Shown: piece after piece, positions 57,086 to 64,000 of the stretch
How the letters are laid out: the number at the start of each line of letters is the position of its first letter
Position numbering within the stretch: the stretch's first letter is position 1
Assembly: GCF_016906535.1 (NCBI RefSeq)
Contig: NC_057378.1
Location: 1,798,001 to 1,862,000 of the forward strand
Reading direction: 5' to 3'
DNA: 64,000 bases
Origin: Rhizoctonia solani
Taxonomy: Eukaryota; Basidiomycota; Agaricomycetes; Cantharellales; Ceratobasidiaceae
Notes under the pieces: model-generated
The model's database searches: none
Seen by the model: the letters and a program-made list of their open reading frames with translations, nothing else
What the model was told of the DNA's origin: nothing
Position numbers and translations under genes: made by a program

Positions 57086-57419
57086 TGTAAGGAATGCAAG
57101 ATATTTGTATATTTACTCTACTATACAAATATCCCTTACATAATTGAATCGGCTATGCTCACCCAACTTACCACCTTGGCCCACCTTTGTCTTTGTTATT
57201 GTTTGTATCTGATTTCTAACTATATACTCTCGTTTGGTTTATTCTGCTTACTCATGTACAAACCCCGTTGACCTTATAAGGTCCCAGGGGGGATCTTCTG
57301 ATAACTGTCTTTACTTTCAACCACAACAATCAAGTGTTTTACGGATTGTCATTACCTTGGCAACATGGTTGCCATTGACGTTTGTATTTACAGTAGTGGA
57401 CAATAAGTGAAACCTTACA
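57086..57419 (+). repeat. 3' LTR of element B (CpG-depleted copy)
   Basis: 334 bp, the partner of 30515-30848. By my alignment there are 18 differences, 17 of them CpG in the left copy and TpG or CpA here; 5 CpGs remain. One C/A transversion. Confidence 0.95.
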
Positions 57420-57424
57420 CACGT

Positions 57425-58057
57425 GAGTTTACCCAGCGACAGGAGAATGTTTGGCCCCAGCTTACTGTCCATCTAACCAAGTAGCTTGGACCAGTGTTAG
57501 TTTGCGTGAAGTGCAGTGTAGTGCTCAAAAAGCTGGCACAGCCAAAGTTGGTCAGTCTTGGAGCTCTGTTGCGGTTGATAAGAACGTTTGCCTGTAGTAA
57601 GTTTTTCAGGGAGTCAAGAAAGCTGAGATTGGTATGCCTTGTACTCCTTTCAGGTCCCCATGTACCTGATGAACCAAGGTCAAACATTGAGGCAAAGGTG
57701 GGTGACAGCCTGGTTTTGATATGCAGTCACTCTACTCACAATGTCCATGCTGTGTAGGTATAAGACTCCTGCGCAGATAGACTTACTCTGGGAGTCTGGC
57801 GTGAAGACGCCTGATGGATAGAGACACGTAACACCAACTCAACTCACTAGCTTGCATCTGTTGACCGTTGGGTTGCATGACAGGTAGTGTGGCATGTTTC
57901 TGTTGTCTTCCCACTCAGACACCATTGCCAAACATTTGCGGAATACTGTCAGGCCAATCAGCTCAACAACATTGGGATGCTGGCATTTCAACCATGTATG
58001 AATCTCTTGTGCGGCTCGCTGAACATGACTCATCCTATTCTCTCTAACTCTCACTCT
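57425..58057 (-). pseudogene. Host protein kinase, N-terminal half (truncated)
   Basis: Begins in the N-lobe (alpha-C region AAQEIHTWLKCQHPNVVELIGL) next to the Copia element, then hinge-like LAMVSEWEDNRNMPHYL, CAGVLYLH, the catalytic loop HGDLKGANVLINRN assembled over two introns (about 57653-57735 and 57596-57648), and LTNFGCASF in place of DFG. It ends VRWT at 57466 with a GTAAGC donor at 57465. The Gly-rich loop and catalytic Lys are missing; the rest lies beyond the Copia element, outside or lost. DFG to NFG (ACC AAT, ancestral ACCGAT) would remove the Mg-binding Asp, so the product would be inactive. The C-terminal half is at 29988-30509. Confidence 0.85.
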
Positions 58058-58128
58058 TGTTCATACTTTGTAATTAGTTAAACCATTAATATATATTTGT
58101 TTCTATATACAATTCACTTCTTTCTACA
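58058..58128 (+). repeat. Possible very short Copia 5' LTR (71 bp)
   Basis: TGTTCATAC...TTTCTACA with TTAATATATATTT in the middle as a possible TATA box. Bounded on the left by the kinase exon and on the right by the primer site. The right edge is well supported; the left edge is inferred from where kinase coding stops, so the LTR may be truncated. Confidence 0.45.
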
Positions 58129-58144
58129 GGTTATGAGCCCTGCC
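58129..58144 (+). promoter_or_regulatory. Copia primer-binding site for half initiator tRNA-Met
   Basis: GGTTATGAGCCCTGCC is complementary to the anticodon arm of initiator tRNA-Met (GGGCTCATAACC). Drosophila copia and yeast Ty5 prime from such an internal tRNA-iMet site. It follows the LTR end directly. Confidence 0.7.
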
Positions 58145-58218
58145 TGAATGCTTATAGCCTACTTGTACATAGAAACTTATATGTACATACCAAGTACTCA
58201 ACCTAACCCTTAGACACT

Positions 58219-59115
58219 ATGACTGACCCCTCAGGAGCAAATGCCGGCAGCACTGGCAGTTTGCATTGGATCCCTCCCTTACAAGGAGCCAACAACTATA
58301 ATGTTTGGCATATCCAAATGGAGGACATACTCACCAACCTTGATTTATATGGACACGCAGACAGATCAAAACTCAAACCAAACCCTAAGGTAGAAGTTGC
58401 AATCACTGGCCATAAAGACAATGAAGGTAACCGCTTACCTGACTTGGAAGTTGACAGCAATAACCCCTTATATGCATCTTGGATTAAAGCTGACCGCAAA
58501 GCGCTATCAAACATAAGACTAAGAGTTGACAGAAGTGTACTTACACACATACAAGGTTGTACAACTGCCACCAATGCCTGGTCTACATTAGAAGCCACAT
58601 TCCAAGTCAAAGGTACTGTTGGACTCATTGACTTACAGAGACAATTCTTCAGTCATTGGATGACTGATGGTGAAGACATTGAGGAACACATCCAGCAAAT
58701 GCGCGGATGGTACCAACAAATATACAGTATCAGTAAGGACTCATGCACTGAGGTCAATTGGATAACAATGCTCATTGCAAGCTTACCTGATAGCTGGGAT
58801 ACGTTTACGCAATTGGTAAACTTCCAATTCAATCTAGACAACAAGAACAAACAAGCAAATCAAATCAGCAATTTGAGGTTGCAAATATTAGCAGAATCCC
58901 ACCATAGGAATACTAGAGGTACTGATGGAAAGGCATTCTTTAGTACAAATAAACCAACTGTAAATAGAGCTATATGTACCAATGGTAAAGGTCCAGATAA
59001 GACTAAGTCAAAATGCAACAACTGTGGACAACTTGGCCATTGGATAGCTGAGTGCCAAAGCCCTGGTGGAGGTGCATTCAAATCAGGAAATAAAGGTAAT
59101 GGACAAAACAGATGA
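58219..59115 (+). CDS. gag: Copia Gag
   Basis: 298 residues from ATG 58219. A Copia-type capsid: LHWIPPLQGANNYNVWHIQMED at the start, AWSTLEATFQVKGTVGLIDLQRQF (residues ~118-140), a UBN2-like helical part, LIASLPDSWDTF, and a CCHC knuckle CNNCGQLGHWIAEC near 59016-59055. The stop TGA (59113-59115) is probably a decayed CGA, since pol continues in the same frame; Copia gag and pol are usually one ORF. Confidence 0.88.
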   Translation: MTDPSGANAGSTGSLHWIPPLQGANNYNVWHIQMEDILTNLDLYGHADRSKLKPNPKVEVAITGHKDNEGNRLPDLEVDSNNPLYASWIKADRKALSNIRLRVDRSVLTHIQGCTTATNAWSTLEATFQVKGTVGLIDLQRQFFSHWMTDGEDIEEHIQQMRGWYQQIYSISKDSCTEVNWITMLIASLPDSWDTFTQLVNFQFNLDNKNKQANQISNLRLQILAESHHRNTRGTDGKAFFSTNKPTVNRAICTNGKGPDKTKSKCNNCGQLGHWIAECQSPGGGAFKSGNKGNGQNR

Positions 59116-60235
59116 ATAAACTTACCAAATAAAACCCAATTTAACAATGCAAGAATGCATATAGCTGTGGAAAAGTCCACATCAGCCAACTACGCATTCT
59201 CAACCATTGAGGAATCATACGGAATCATTAGTAAGCTAACAAACTCATGGATAGCCAATAGCAGAACAACAACTCACATATTGAACAACCAGAACTTATT
59301 TTCCAAATATAGTAAGTCATCTGGATATGTATCCGGCATATCTGGAAGCAAGCCAATAATTGGCTGAGGGACAATAGAACTTGAATGTCTAAGTAACCCC
59401 AAGACAAACAAGTATGTTACCATTAGACTTACTAATGTAGCTCATGTGCCAAGCTCACCTGTGAACTTTATGAGTCTATCTTTGATAACTGATAAAGGCT
59501 TCCAAGTTTCAATGGATTGAGACTGCTTAGTAATATATGGACCAAACAATGAATGTATTACTTATGGTTCAAAGCTCAAAGAATGTGCAAAAGGGAATTT
59601 GTGGAAAATAAATGCACATCACATTAACAAACAAAATGCAAACAATAAGCCCACTGAACTGGCACTTGTTAAACAAACTGGTCAAACTTGGTTCAACTGG
59701 CATAAAGTTCTCAGGCACATTGGCCTGCAAGCTCTCCAACACCTAAAAAACACCAACGCTGTAAAAGGTATGGAAATAGCTGACAACACCATTGGACTTA
59801 ACTTTGAATGTGATGTATGCGCACAAACAAAGGCCCACACTCAACCATTCCCCAAAGAATTGGCAACAAAAGTCTCCAATATAGGTGAGTTAGTAGTAAC
59901 CAATGTATGGGTACTGGCCCAAACTCCTTCAATTGGTCAATACAAGTACTATGTATCATTCATGGATGTAGCTACACAATTTACTTGTTTAGGTTTCTTA
60001 AGACCCAAAGATGAAACATTGAACAAATATAAATCATTCAAAGCAATACTAAATACACAAAAAGATAAGAAAATTAAGAAAGTTTGCTTTGATAACAGTA
60101 GGGAATTTGTGAATAAAGACTGGATTGAGCATGCCGCTCAAAGGGGGACTATTTTGGAAACTATGGCCCTGTATTCAGCCCAACAAAACAGCATTGCTGA
60201 AAGGTTGAATCAAACACTCACCAAGAAAGCACAAG
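59116..60235 (+). pseudogene. pol: Copia pol: protease, GAG-pre-integrase, integrase (3' truncated)
   Basis: Protease-like SWIANSRTTTHIL at 59248 (expected Asp-Ser-Gly reads Asn-Ser-Arg). GAG-pre-integrase zinc region (HKVLRHIGLQALQHL...CDVCAQTKAHTQPF, 59700-59840). Integrase core: first Asp is Asn in VVTNVWV (59896), second in CFDNSREF (60090) and Glu in NSIAERLN (60190) are kept. TGA at 59365-59367 and 59518-59520 in addition to 59113. Both Asn changes fit CpG decay. The frame is lost at the LTR starting 60236. Confidence 0.87.
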
Positions 60236-61347
60236 TGTTATAACCTCCTAACATATACCATTAGAATTGCCTGAATTTTCTATTATTTTTAGTATTTTTT
60301 ACGGACTTGATATCTTATGTTTTTTGATCACGTGATCTCGGCGCTTATAATGCCGAGATGCCGCGCCAAGATGCCGTGCCAAGGGCGCTTAGGAGAAATC
60401 CACGCTTCTGCCAGCCCGCAGCATGCTTCTCATTTTGTCTTCTGTACTTCTTTCTCTCACGTGCACAGACCATGTAAATAGTGTGCTTTGTCTATATATA
60501 CAGCAGGAAAATTGCTTGGAGACACCAAGTCAATTTTACCTTGTCTCTTACTCATTAGAGAAGGTGATCAGCCAGCTAAGTAGCAGGCCCCCAGTAGTAC
60601 TCAGACGCTCACTGTCGTGCACCACTGTAAGGTGGGCACACGCTAGTGGGGTTGGGCGCTTAAGGCCGTACTACTACAGGCAACACGTAGGTAATCTAAC
60701 TAACAAGGCTATGCTACTTCCGCTTAAGGCGGACTACTACTACTAAACTAACGCAAAGGGGCCTTAGGCCTGGAGGTGTGGTAGGTTAAGGGGTGGTGAG
60801 CGTCTGAGTACTACTGGGGGCCTGCTACTTAGCTGGCTGACTAATCCTCCTCAATGAATATGAGACAAGGTAAAATTGACTTGGGGTTTCCAAGTGATTT
60901 CCCTGCTGTATATATAGACATAGGTGCGCTATCTACATGGTCTGTGCGCGTGAGAAAGGAAGTACATGGTGAGAAAAGGAAGCGTGCTGCGGGCTGCGCA
61001 GGAGCGTGGATTTCTCCTAAGCGCCCTTGGCACGGCATCTCGGCGCGGCATCTCGGCATAATAAGCGCCGAGATCACGTGATCGAAAAACAAAAGATAAT
61101 GAGTTCGTAAAAAATAGTAAAAATAGTAGAAAAATTGTCCGGTTCTAGTGGTATATGTAAGGAGGTTATAACACTCACCCCCTATATTCACTCATCACAC
61201 CTCCCAGGCCTCCAGCCCCCTTGTCAACAGTAGATAGAAGTAGAGTGCCTTAAGCGCTGTTAGTATAGCCTTACTTAGTTAGTTTACATAAGCAAGTGTA
61301 GTAGTACAGCCACAAGCGCCCGCCCACTAGCGTGTACCCAACCTTAC
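60236..61347 (+). repeat. Family D LTR in the Copia element, split by another LTR
   Basis: Starts TGTTATAACCTCC at 60236 (left flank ACAAG). It is broken by 60613-61173 and resumes to 61347 (AACCTTAC), where element E begins. Its last ~15 bases should lie beyond element E, outside the window. Confidence 0.75.
60613..61173 (-). repeat. Solo LTR of family D, inverted, inside another D LTR
   Basis: 561 bp, plus reading TGTCGTGCACC...GGTTATAACA; exact CTCAC duplication (60608-60612 and 61174-61178). Opposite in orientation to the LTRs on both sides. Confidence 0.88.
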
Positions 61348-61910
61348 TGTCATAACCTCCTAAATGATACCATTGGAATTGGACGATTTTTCTACTATTT
61401 TACTATTTTTTACGGACTCTATATCTTTTGTTTTTCAATCACGTGATCTCGGCGCTTATTACGCCGAGATGCCGCGCCGAGATGCCGTGCCAAGGGCGCT
61501 TAGGAGAAATCCACGCTTCTGCGCAGCCCACAGCACACTTCCTTTGTCACATCTATACTTCTTTTCTCACAAGCTTTGACCACCTGTAGATAGTTCTCTT
61601 GTGTATAAATATAAGAGGAAAATTGCTTGGAAACCCCAAGTCAATTTTACCTTGTCTCATACCATTGAGGAGGACCTTCAGCCAGCTAAGTAGCCAGCCC
61701 CCCCCCCAGTAGTACAGAAGTTAACCCCCTTATTGCGCTCATCACACCTCCCAGGCCTAAGGCCCCATTGTCACTAGTAGTTAGTAGAAGCCCACCTTAC
61801 GTGGCAGTAGTATAGCCTAGTTAGATAGTTAGATAAGCTTTGTCAGTAGTAGTACGGCCATAAGCACCCGCCCACTAGCAAGTACCCAACCTTACAGTTG
61901 GCGTACAACA
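61348..61910 (+). repeat. 5' LTR of element E with promoter
   Basis: 563 bp, TGTCATAACC...GTACAACA. TCACGTGA at 61439-61446, then ATCTCGGCG/CGCCGAGAT inverted repeat (61446-61454 and 61462-61470) and further GCCGAGATGCCG copies; TATAAATA at 61604-61611; probable RNA start AAGTCAATTTTAC from 61638. Confidence 0.88.
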
Positions 61911-62429
61911 TTGTAAATTGACTTTGTGTAGGCTTTGATTGACAACAAGAGGACCTCCAGTACTAGCACAAGGGAAATCACGTGAACGGACTTGCATTTT
62001 GCTATTAATAATCAAACTAGTGTTGGTCCCATGTAGTACCAAATTGCTATAAGGCTGACAGGCTCTGATTGCCCGCATAACCCAAGTTTTGCCGGAACTC
62101 TGCAAGTAGCGCTCCTAGACAGCCAAAATACCCACTTGCAAAAAACCCGCACATATCAAAATTGCCAGATCTGTTGATTTGCTGTAGGGATTGTCCAACG
62201 ATAGGTACTTGATGCAAGGAGTTAGCAAATAACACCTTGCACAAAAACCGCTCATAAGTCCTGTATCAGGCACCTATCCCCCCACGCCGTCTCAGAAATT
62301 CCATCTACACGCTCTGGCGTCCCTCATCCCTACCCCTGCCCTTCCAGTTGTTCCAGTTGCCACTCAGTTCCATCCTGTTCCCAACCACCCACTTGCAGCC
62401 CATCTCCCTCTTTGCAAGACCTGCCAAGA
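61911..62429 (+). other. Element E leader with self-priming site
   Basis: AAATTGACTT within 61913-61924, two bases from the LTR, pairs with AAGTCAATTT at 61638 onward, the predicted RNA 5' end; 10 bp are exact and one bulge extends it. The remaining leader is non-coding and shares TCATAAGTCCTG...GGCACCTA with the A1 leader. Confidence 0.6.
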
Positions 62430-63620
62430 ATGGAACCGGAGCCAACCATTAGCGCTCTCCTCAAGGCTGTCACAGCCCTCACAGCCACAGTTGGGTCCCT
62501 ACAGGACCAAATCCGCAACCAAGGCCAACAGCTCATTGAGCTCAAAGCCATATGCAAGGAGACCGCCGACTTACTTGGCAACAAGGATCAAGGAGCCCCC
62601 CAAGCCCAGCCTGGTCCATTGACTGGGCCTGTCACCCCTCCTACACACTCAGGAGGGGAAACCCACACTCCAGGAACGGTTAGGCCTGGACTCAAGGCCC
62701 CCTTTAGACCATCCAGAGGGACTGGCTTTGACTTGGAAGAAGAGGAGGAACCCTGGCAAGCTCCCAAAAAAGAGCCTTGCAGCACGCCTAGGAGCCTCAG
62801 CTCCCTCACCCCCTTTGACGCAGGGTCCAGCGTGAAAAGGCCCAAGATGGACCTCCCCAAACCCTATAAAGGAGATACCAGGGGACGTAAGGCCACCCAG
62901 TGGCTAGATCAGATGCTGCTTTGGGTAGCCCTCCATTGTGATCAGTTTGACAAGGAGGAACAAATGGTTGTGTGGATCCTATACCACATGACCAACAAGG
63001 CTGCCAATTGGGCACTCCCCATTATTGGGACAATCATCAAGGGCAAGGGGAACCCTCCTACCACCATCCCGGCCTTAACGGCCAAATTCAAAGAGGCCTT
63101 TGCTGATCCCAACGCCAAGCAGGCTGCTGCCAGGAAAATTGCGGCGCTCTCCCAAACCACCACAACCTCCAAGTACATCACGGAATTCTGCAGTCTCATG
63201 GCGGAATTGGACTGGAATGAGGAGACCTACATTGCGCAGTTCACGCAGGGCCTCCACTGGAAAGTCAAGGAATTGCTATCAACCAAGGATAGCTTTCCCA
63301 ACAAACTTGAAGCAATTTTTGCGGCTTCCATAAAAATTGACAACATACACTGCAAAAATGAGGAGAACCACCCAAAGAAGGCGTCCGCCAAGTCCCCAGC
63401 CACTGTGGCCACCACTTCCACCACCACCACTCAACGGGTTTGTTTATCAGAAGACCCTAACTACGTCACTCCAGAAGAAAGGGACCGCCGTTGCGCATCA
63501 GGGCTATGCATGAAATGTGGCCAGAAGGGCCATGGGATCAAGCAATGCCCCAATGGTTGGAAGGCAACCCTCAAAGAGGTGGCTAAGGTAGCCAAGGAAT
63601 CTGAATCAGGAAAAGACTGA
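62430..63620 (+). CDS. gag: Element E Gag
   Basis: About 396 residues from the first ATG at 62430 (MEPEPTISALLKAV). N-terminal helix (QDQIRNQGQQLIELKAICK), Pro/Gly-rich linker, capsid domain (KATQWLDQMLLWVALHCDQFD, KFKEAFADPNAKQAAARKI, ITEFCSLMAELDWNEE, FTQGLHWKVKELL), Thr/Ala-rich linker, CCHC knuckle CMKCGQKGHGIKQC (63508-63549), TGA 63618-63620. Homologous in all parts to A1 gag but much diverged. The end reads A GGA AAA GAC TGA; pol is open in the -1 frame from there. No breaks. Confidence 0.9.
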   Translation: MEPEPTISALLKAVTALTATVGSLQDQIRNQGQQLIELKAICKETADLLGNKDQGAPQAQPGPLTGPVTPPTHSGGETHTPGTVRPGLKAPFRPSRGTGFDLEEEEEPWQAPKKEPCSTPRSLSSLTPFDAGSSVKRPKMDLPKPYKGDTRGRKATQWLDQMLLWVALHCDQFDKEEQMVVWILYHMTNKAANWALPIIGTIIKGKGNPPTTIPALTAKFKEAFADPNAKQAAARKIAALSQTTTTSKYITEFCSLMAELDWNEETYIAQFTQGLHWKVKELLSTKDSFPNKLEAIFAASIKIDNIHCKNEENHPKKASAKSPATVATTSTTTTQRVCLSEDPNYVTPEERDRRCASGLCMKCGQKGHGIKQCPNGWKATLKEVAKVAKESESGKD

Positions 63621-64000
63621 AGTCAAAGACCGCTGCCAAGCCCTTGACTCCCAAAATGGACACTATAGATAGTTGCGTTGAATTTGTATCCCTTGGCCTT
63701 GATTCAAATAAAAAACCATTGTTATATATTGATCTACACGTCCAGAAATTCCCGGCAGAAGCTCTCAAAACCCTCATAGACTCCGGAGCCACTTCCAATT
63801 TCATATCCCCCTCTATTGTCAAGAAATATAAAATCCCAAAAACCCAACTTGAAAACCCACAAGTTGTGAGAATGTTAGATGGTACAATCTCTCAAACCAG
63901 TTGTATTTGGCACCAGGTTCATCTCACAGTTTTGGCCAATGGCCATACACACTCCATCCCTTTCTTAGTCTGCCCTATTGGGAACACACCCGCCATACTT
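63608..64000 (+). CDS. pol: Element E pol start (protease), runs off the right edge
   Basis: The -1 frame relative to gag, open from the AGGAAAA stretch at 63608. First ATG at about 63657 (MDTIDSCVEFVSLGLDS). Aspartic protease with DSGATSNFISPSIVKKYK at 63780 and VRMLDGTISQT. Almost the same sequence as element D at 21202. Intact as far as visible. Confidence 0.85.

Larger units (their letters stand above)
30515..57419 (+). mobile_element. Gypsy element B with nested insertions (26.9 kb)
   Basis: Two 334-bp LTRs (30515-30848 and 57086-57419) and an exact CACGT duplication (30510-30514 and 57420-57424) define it. Without the nested elements (33893-43557, 44087-51104, 55393-56698, each with its duplicate) it is about 8.9 kb: LTR, long gag, protease, RT, RNase H, integrase, chromodomain, long C-terminal tail. 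It landed inside an intron of a kinase gene in antisense orientation. Coding sequence is dead through CpG decay. Confidence 0.93.
58058..60235 (+). mobile_element. Ty1/Copia element, truncated in integrase
   Basis: Short 5' LTR (58058-58128, tentative), primer site, gag and pol through integrase in one continuous frame from 58219 to 60235, where a D-family LTR begins. RT and RNase H are not in the window. It interrupts the N-lobe exon of the kinase gene. Three in-frame TGA codons, no frameshift. Confidence 0.85.
61348..64000 (+). mobile_element. Gypsy element E (family D), 5' half to window edge
   Basis: 5' LTR 61348-61910, leader, intact gag, start of pol. Inserted in the D-family LTR that starts at 60236 (left flank CTTAC). 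Close relative of element D at 21144. The 3' half is beyond the edge. Confidence 0.85.

Noticed and set aside
59113..59520. TGA as a sense or read-through codon in the Copia and B frames
   Set aside because: EMC1, gag of A1, gag of C and gag of E contain no internal TGA, and homologous proteins show Arg at the TGA sites.

Overview
The window looks like repeat-rich chromosomal DNA of a basidiomycete fungus. The resemblance to Rhizoctonia/Ceratobasidium-type genomes is inferred from memory of family members and was not searched. The signs are short introns of about 45-60 nt, a basidiomycete-style kinase with an HGDLKGANVL catalytic loop, Plavaka-type DNA transposons and Tf2-like chromodomain Ty3/gypsy elements. 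Only about 5 kb is host gene sequence. The rest is a stratified pile of transposable elements, many of which can be delimited to the base by LTR termini (TG...CA) and target-site duplications (TSDs).

Layout. 1-8330 is a minus-strand gypsy element (element 0; gag at the left edge, 5' LTR at 7883-8330) interrupted by a nearly intact chromodomain gypsy element, A1 (1118-7522, TSD ATTGG). 8331-9822 is a Plavaka transposase remnant. 10675-11340 holds SNF2 helicase fragments. 11444-15040 is the host gene EMC1 (minus), whose 5' end is fused to the truncated gypsy element C (about 14950-21143, minus). C lies in the start of pol of element D (21144-25611, plus). 25612-28383 is a hAT transposase pseudogene with a solo LTR in it. 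29988-58057 is a host protein kinase gene (minus) whose 58-nt intron received element B (30515-57419, TSD CACGT). B in turn contains a family-D solo LTR (TSD GTATC) that carries a complete 9.1-kb Plavaka transposon, a second A-family element (A2, 44087-51104, TSD CAAGA) that has its own solo LTR inside gag, and a family-F solo LTR. 58058-60235 is a Copia element, cut by a nest of D-family LTRs. 61348-64000 is the 5' half of a D-family element (E: LTR, gag, start of pol).

Common mechanisms. Four gypsy lineages carry, two nucleotides inside the 5' LTR, a primer site complementary to the predicted 5' end of their own RNA, as in Tf1-type self-priming. The A-family gag and pol overlap in the -1 frame at a GGGAAAA heptamer. 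The Copia element instead has a primer site matching the anticodon arm of initiator tRNA-Met. Nearly all damage is C-to-T or G-to-A at CpG: 17 of 18 differences between the two LTRs of B, most premature stops (CGA to TGA), and the lost catalytic Asp/Glu/Ser residues in several elements and in the kinase. This points to methylcytosine decay rather than random mutation. EMC1, A1 and the left LTR of B keep their CpGs.

Limits: all alignments were done by eye, family names come from motif recognition, and intron boundaries are predictions.
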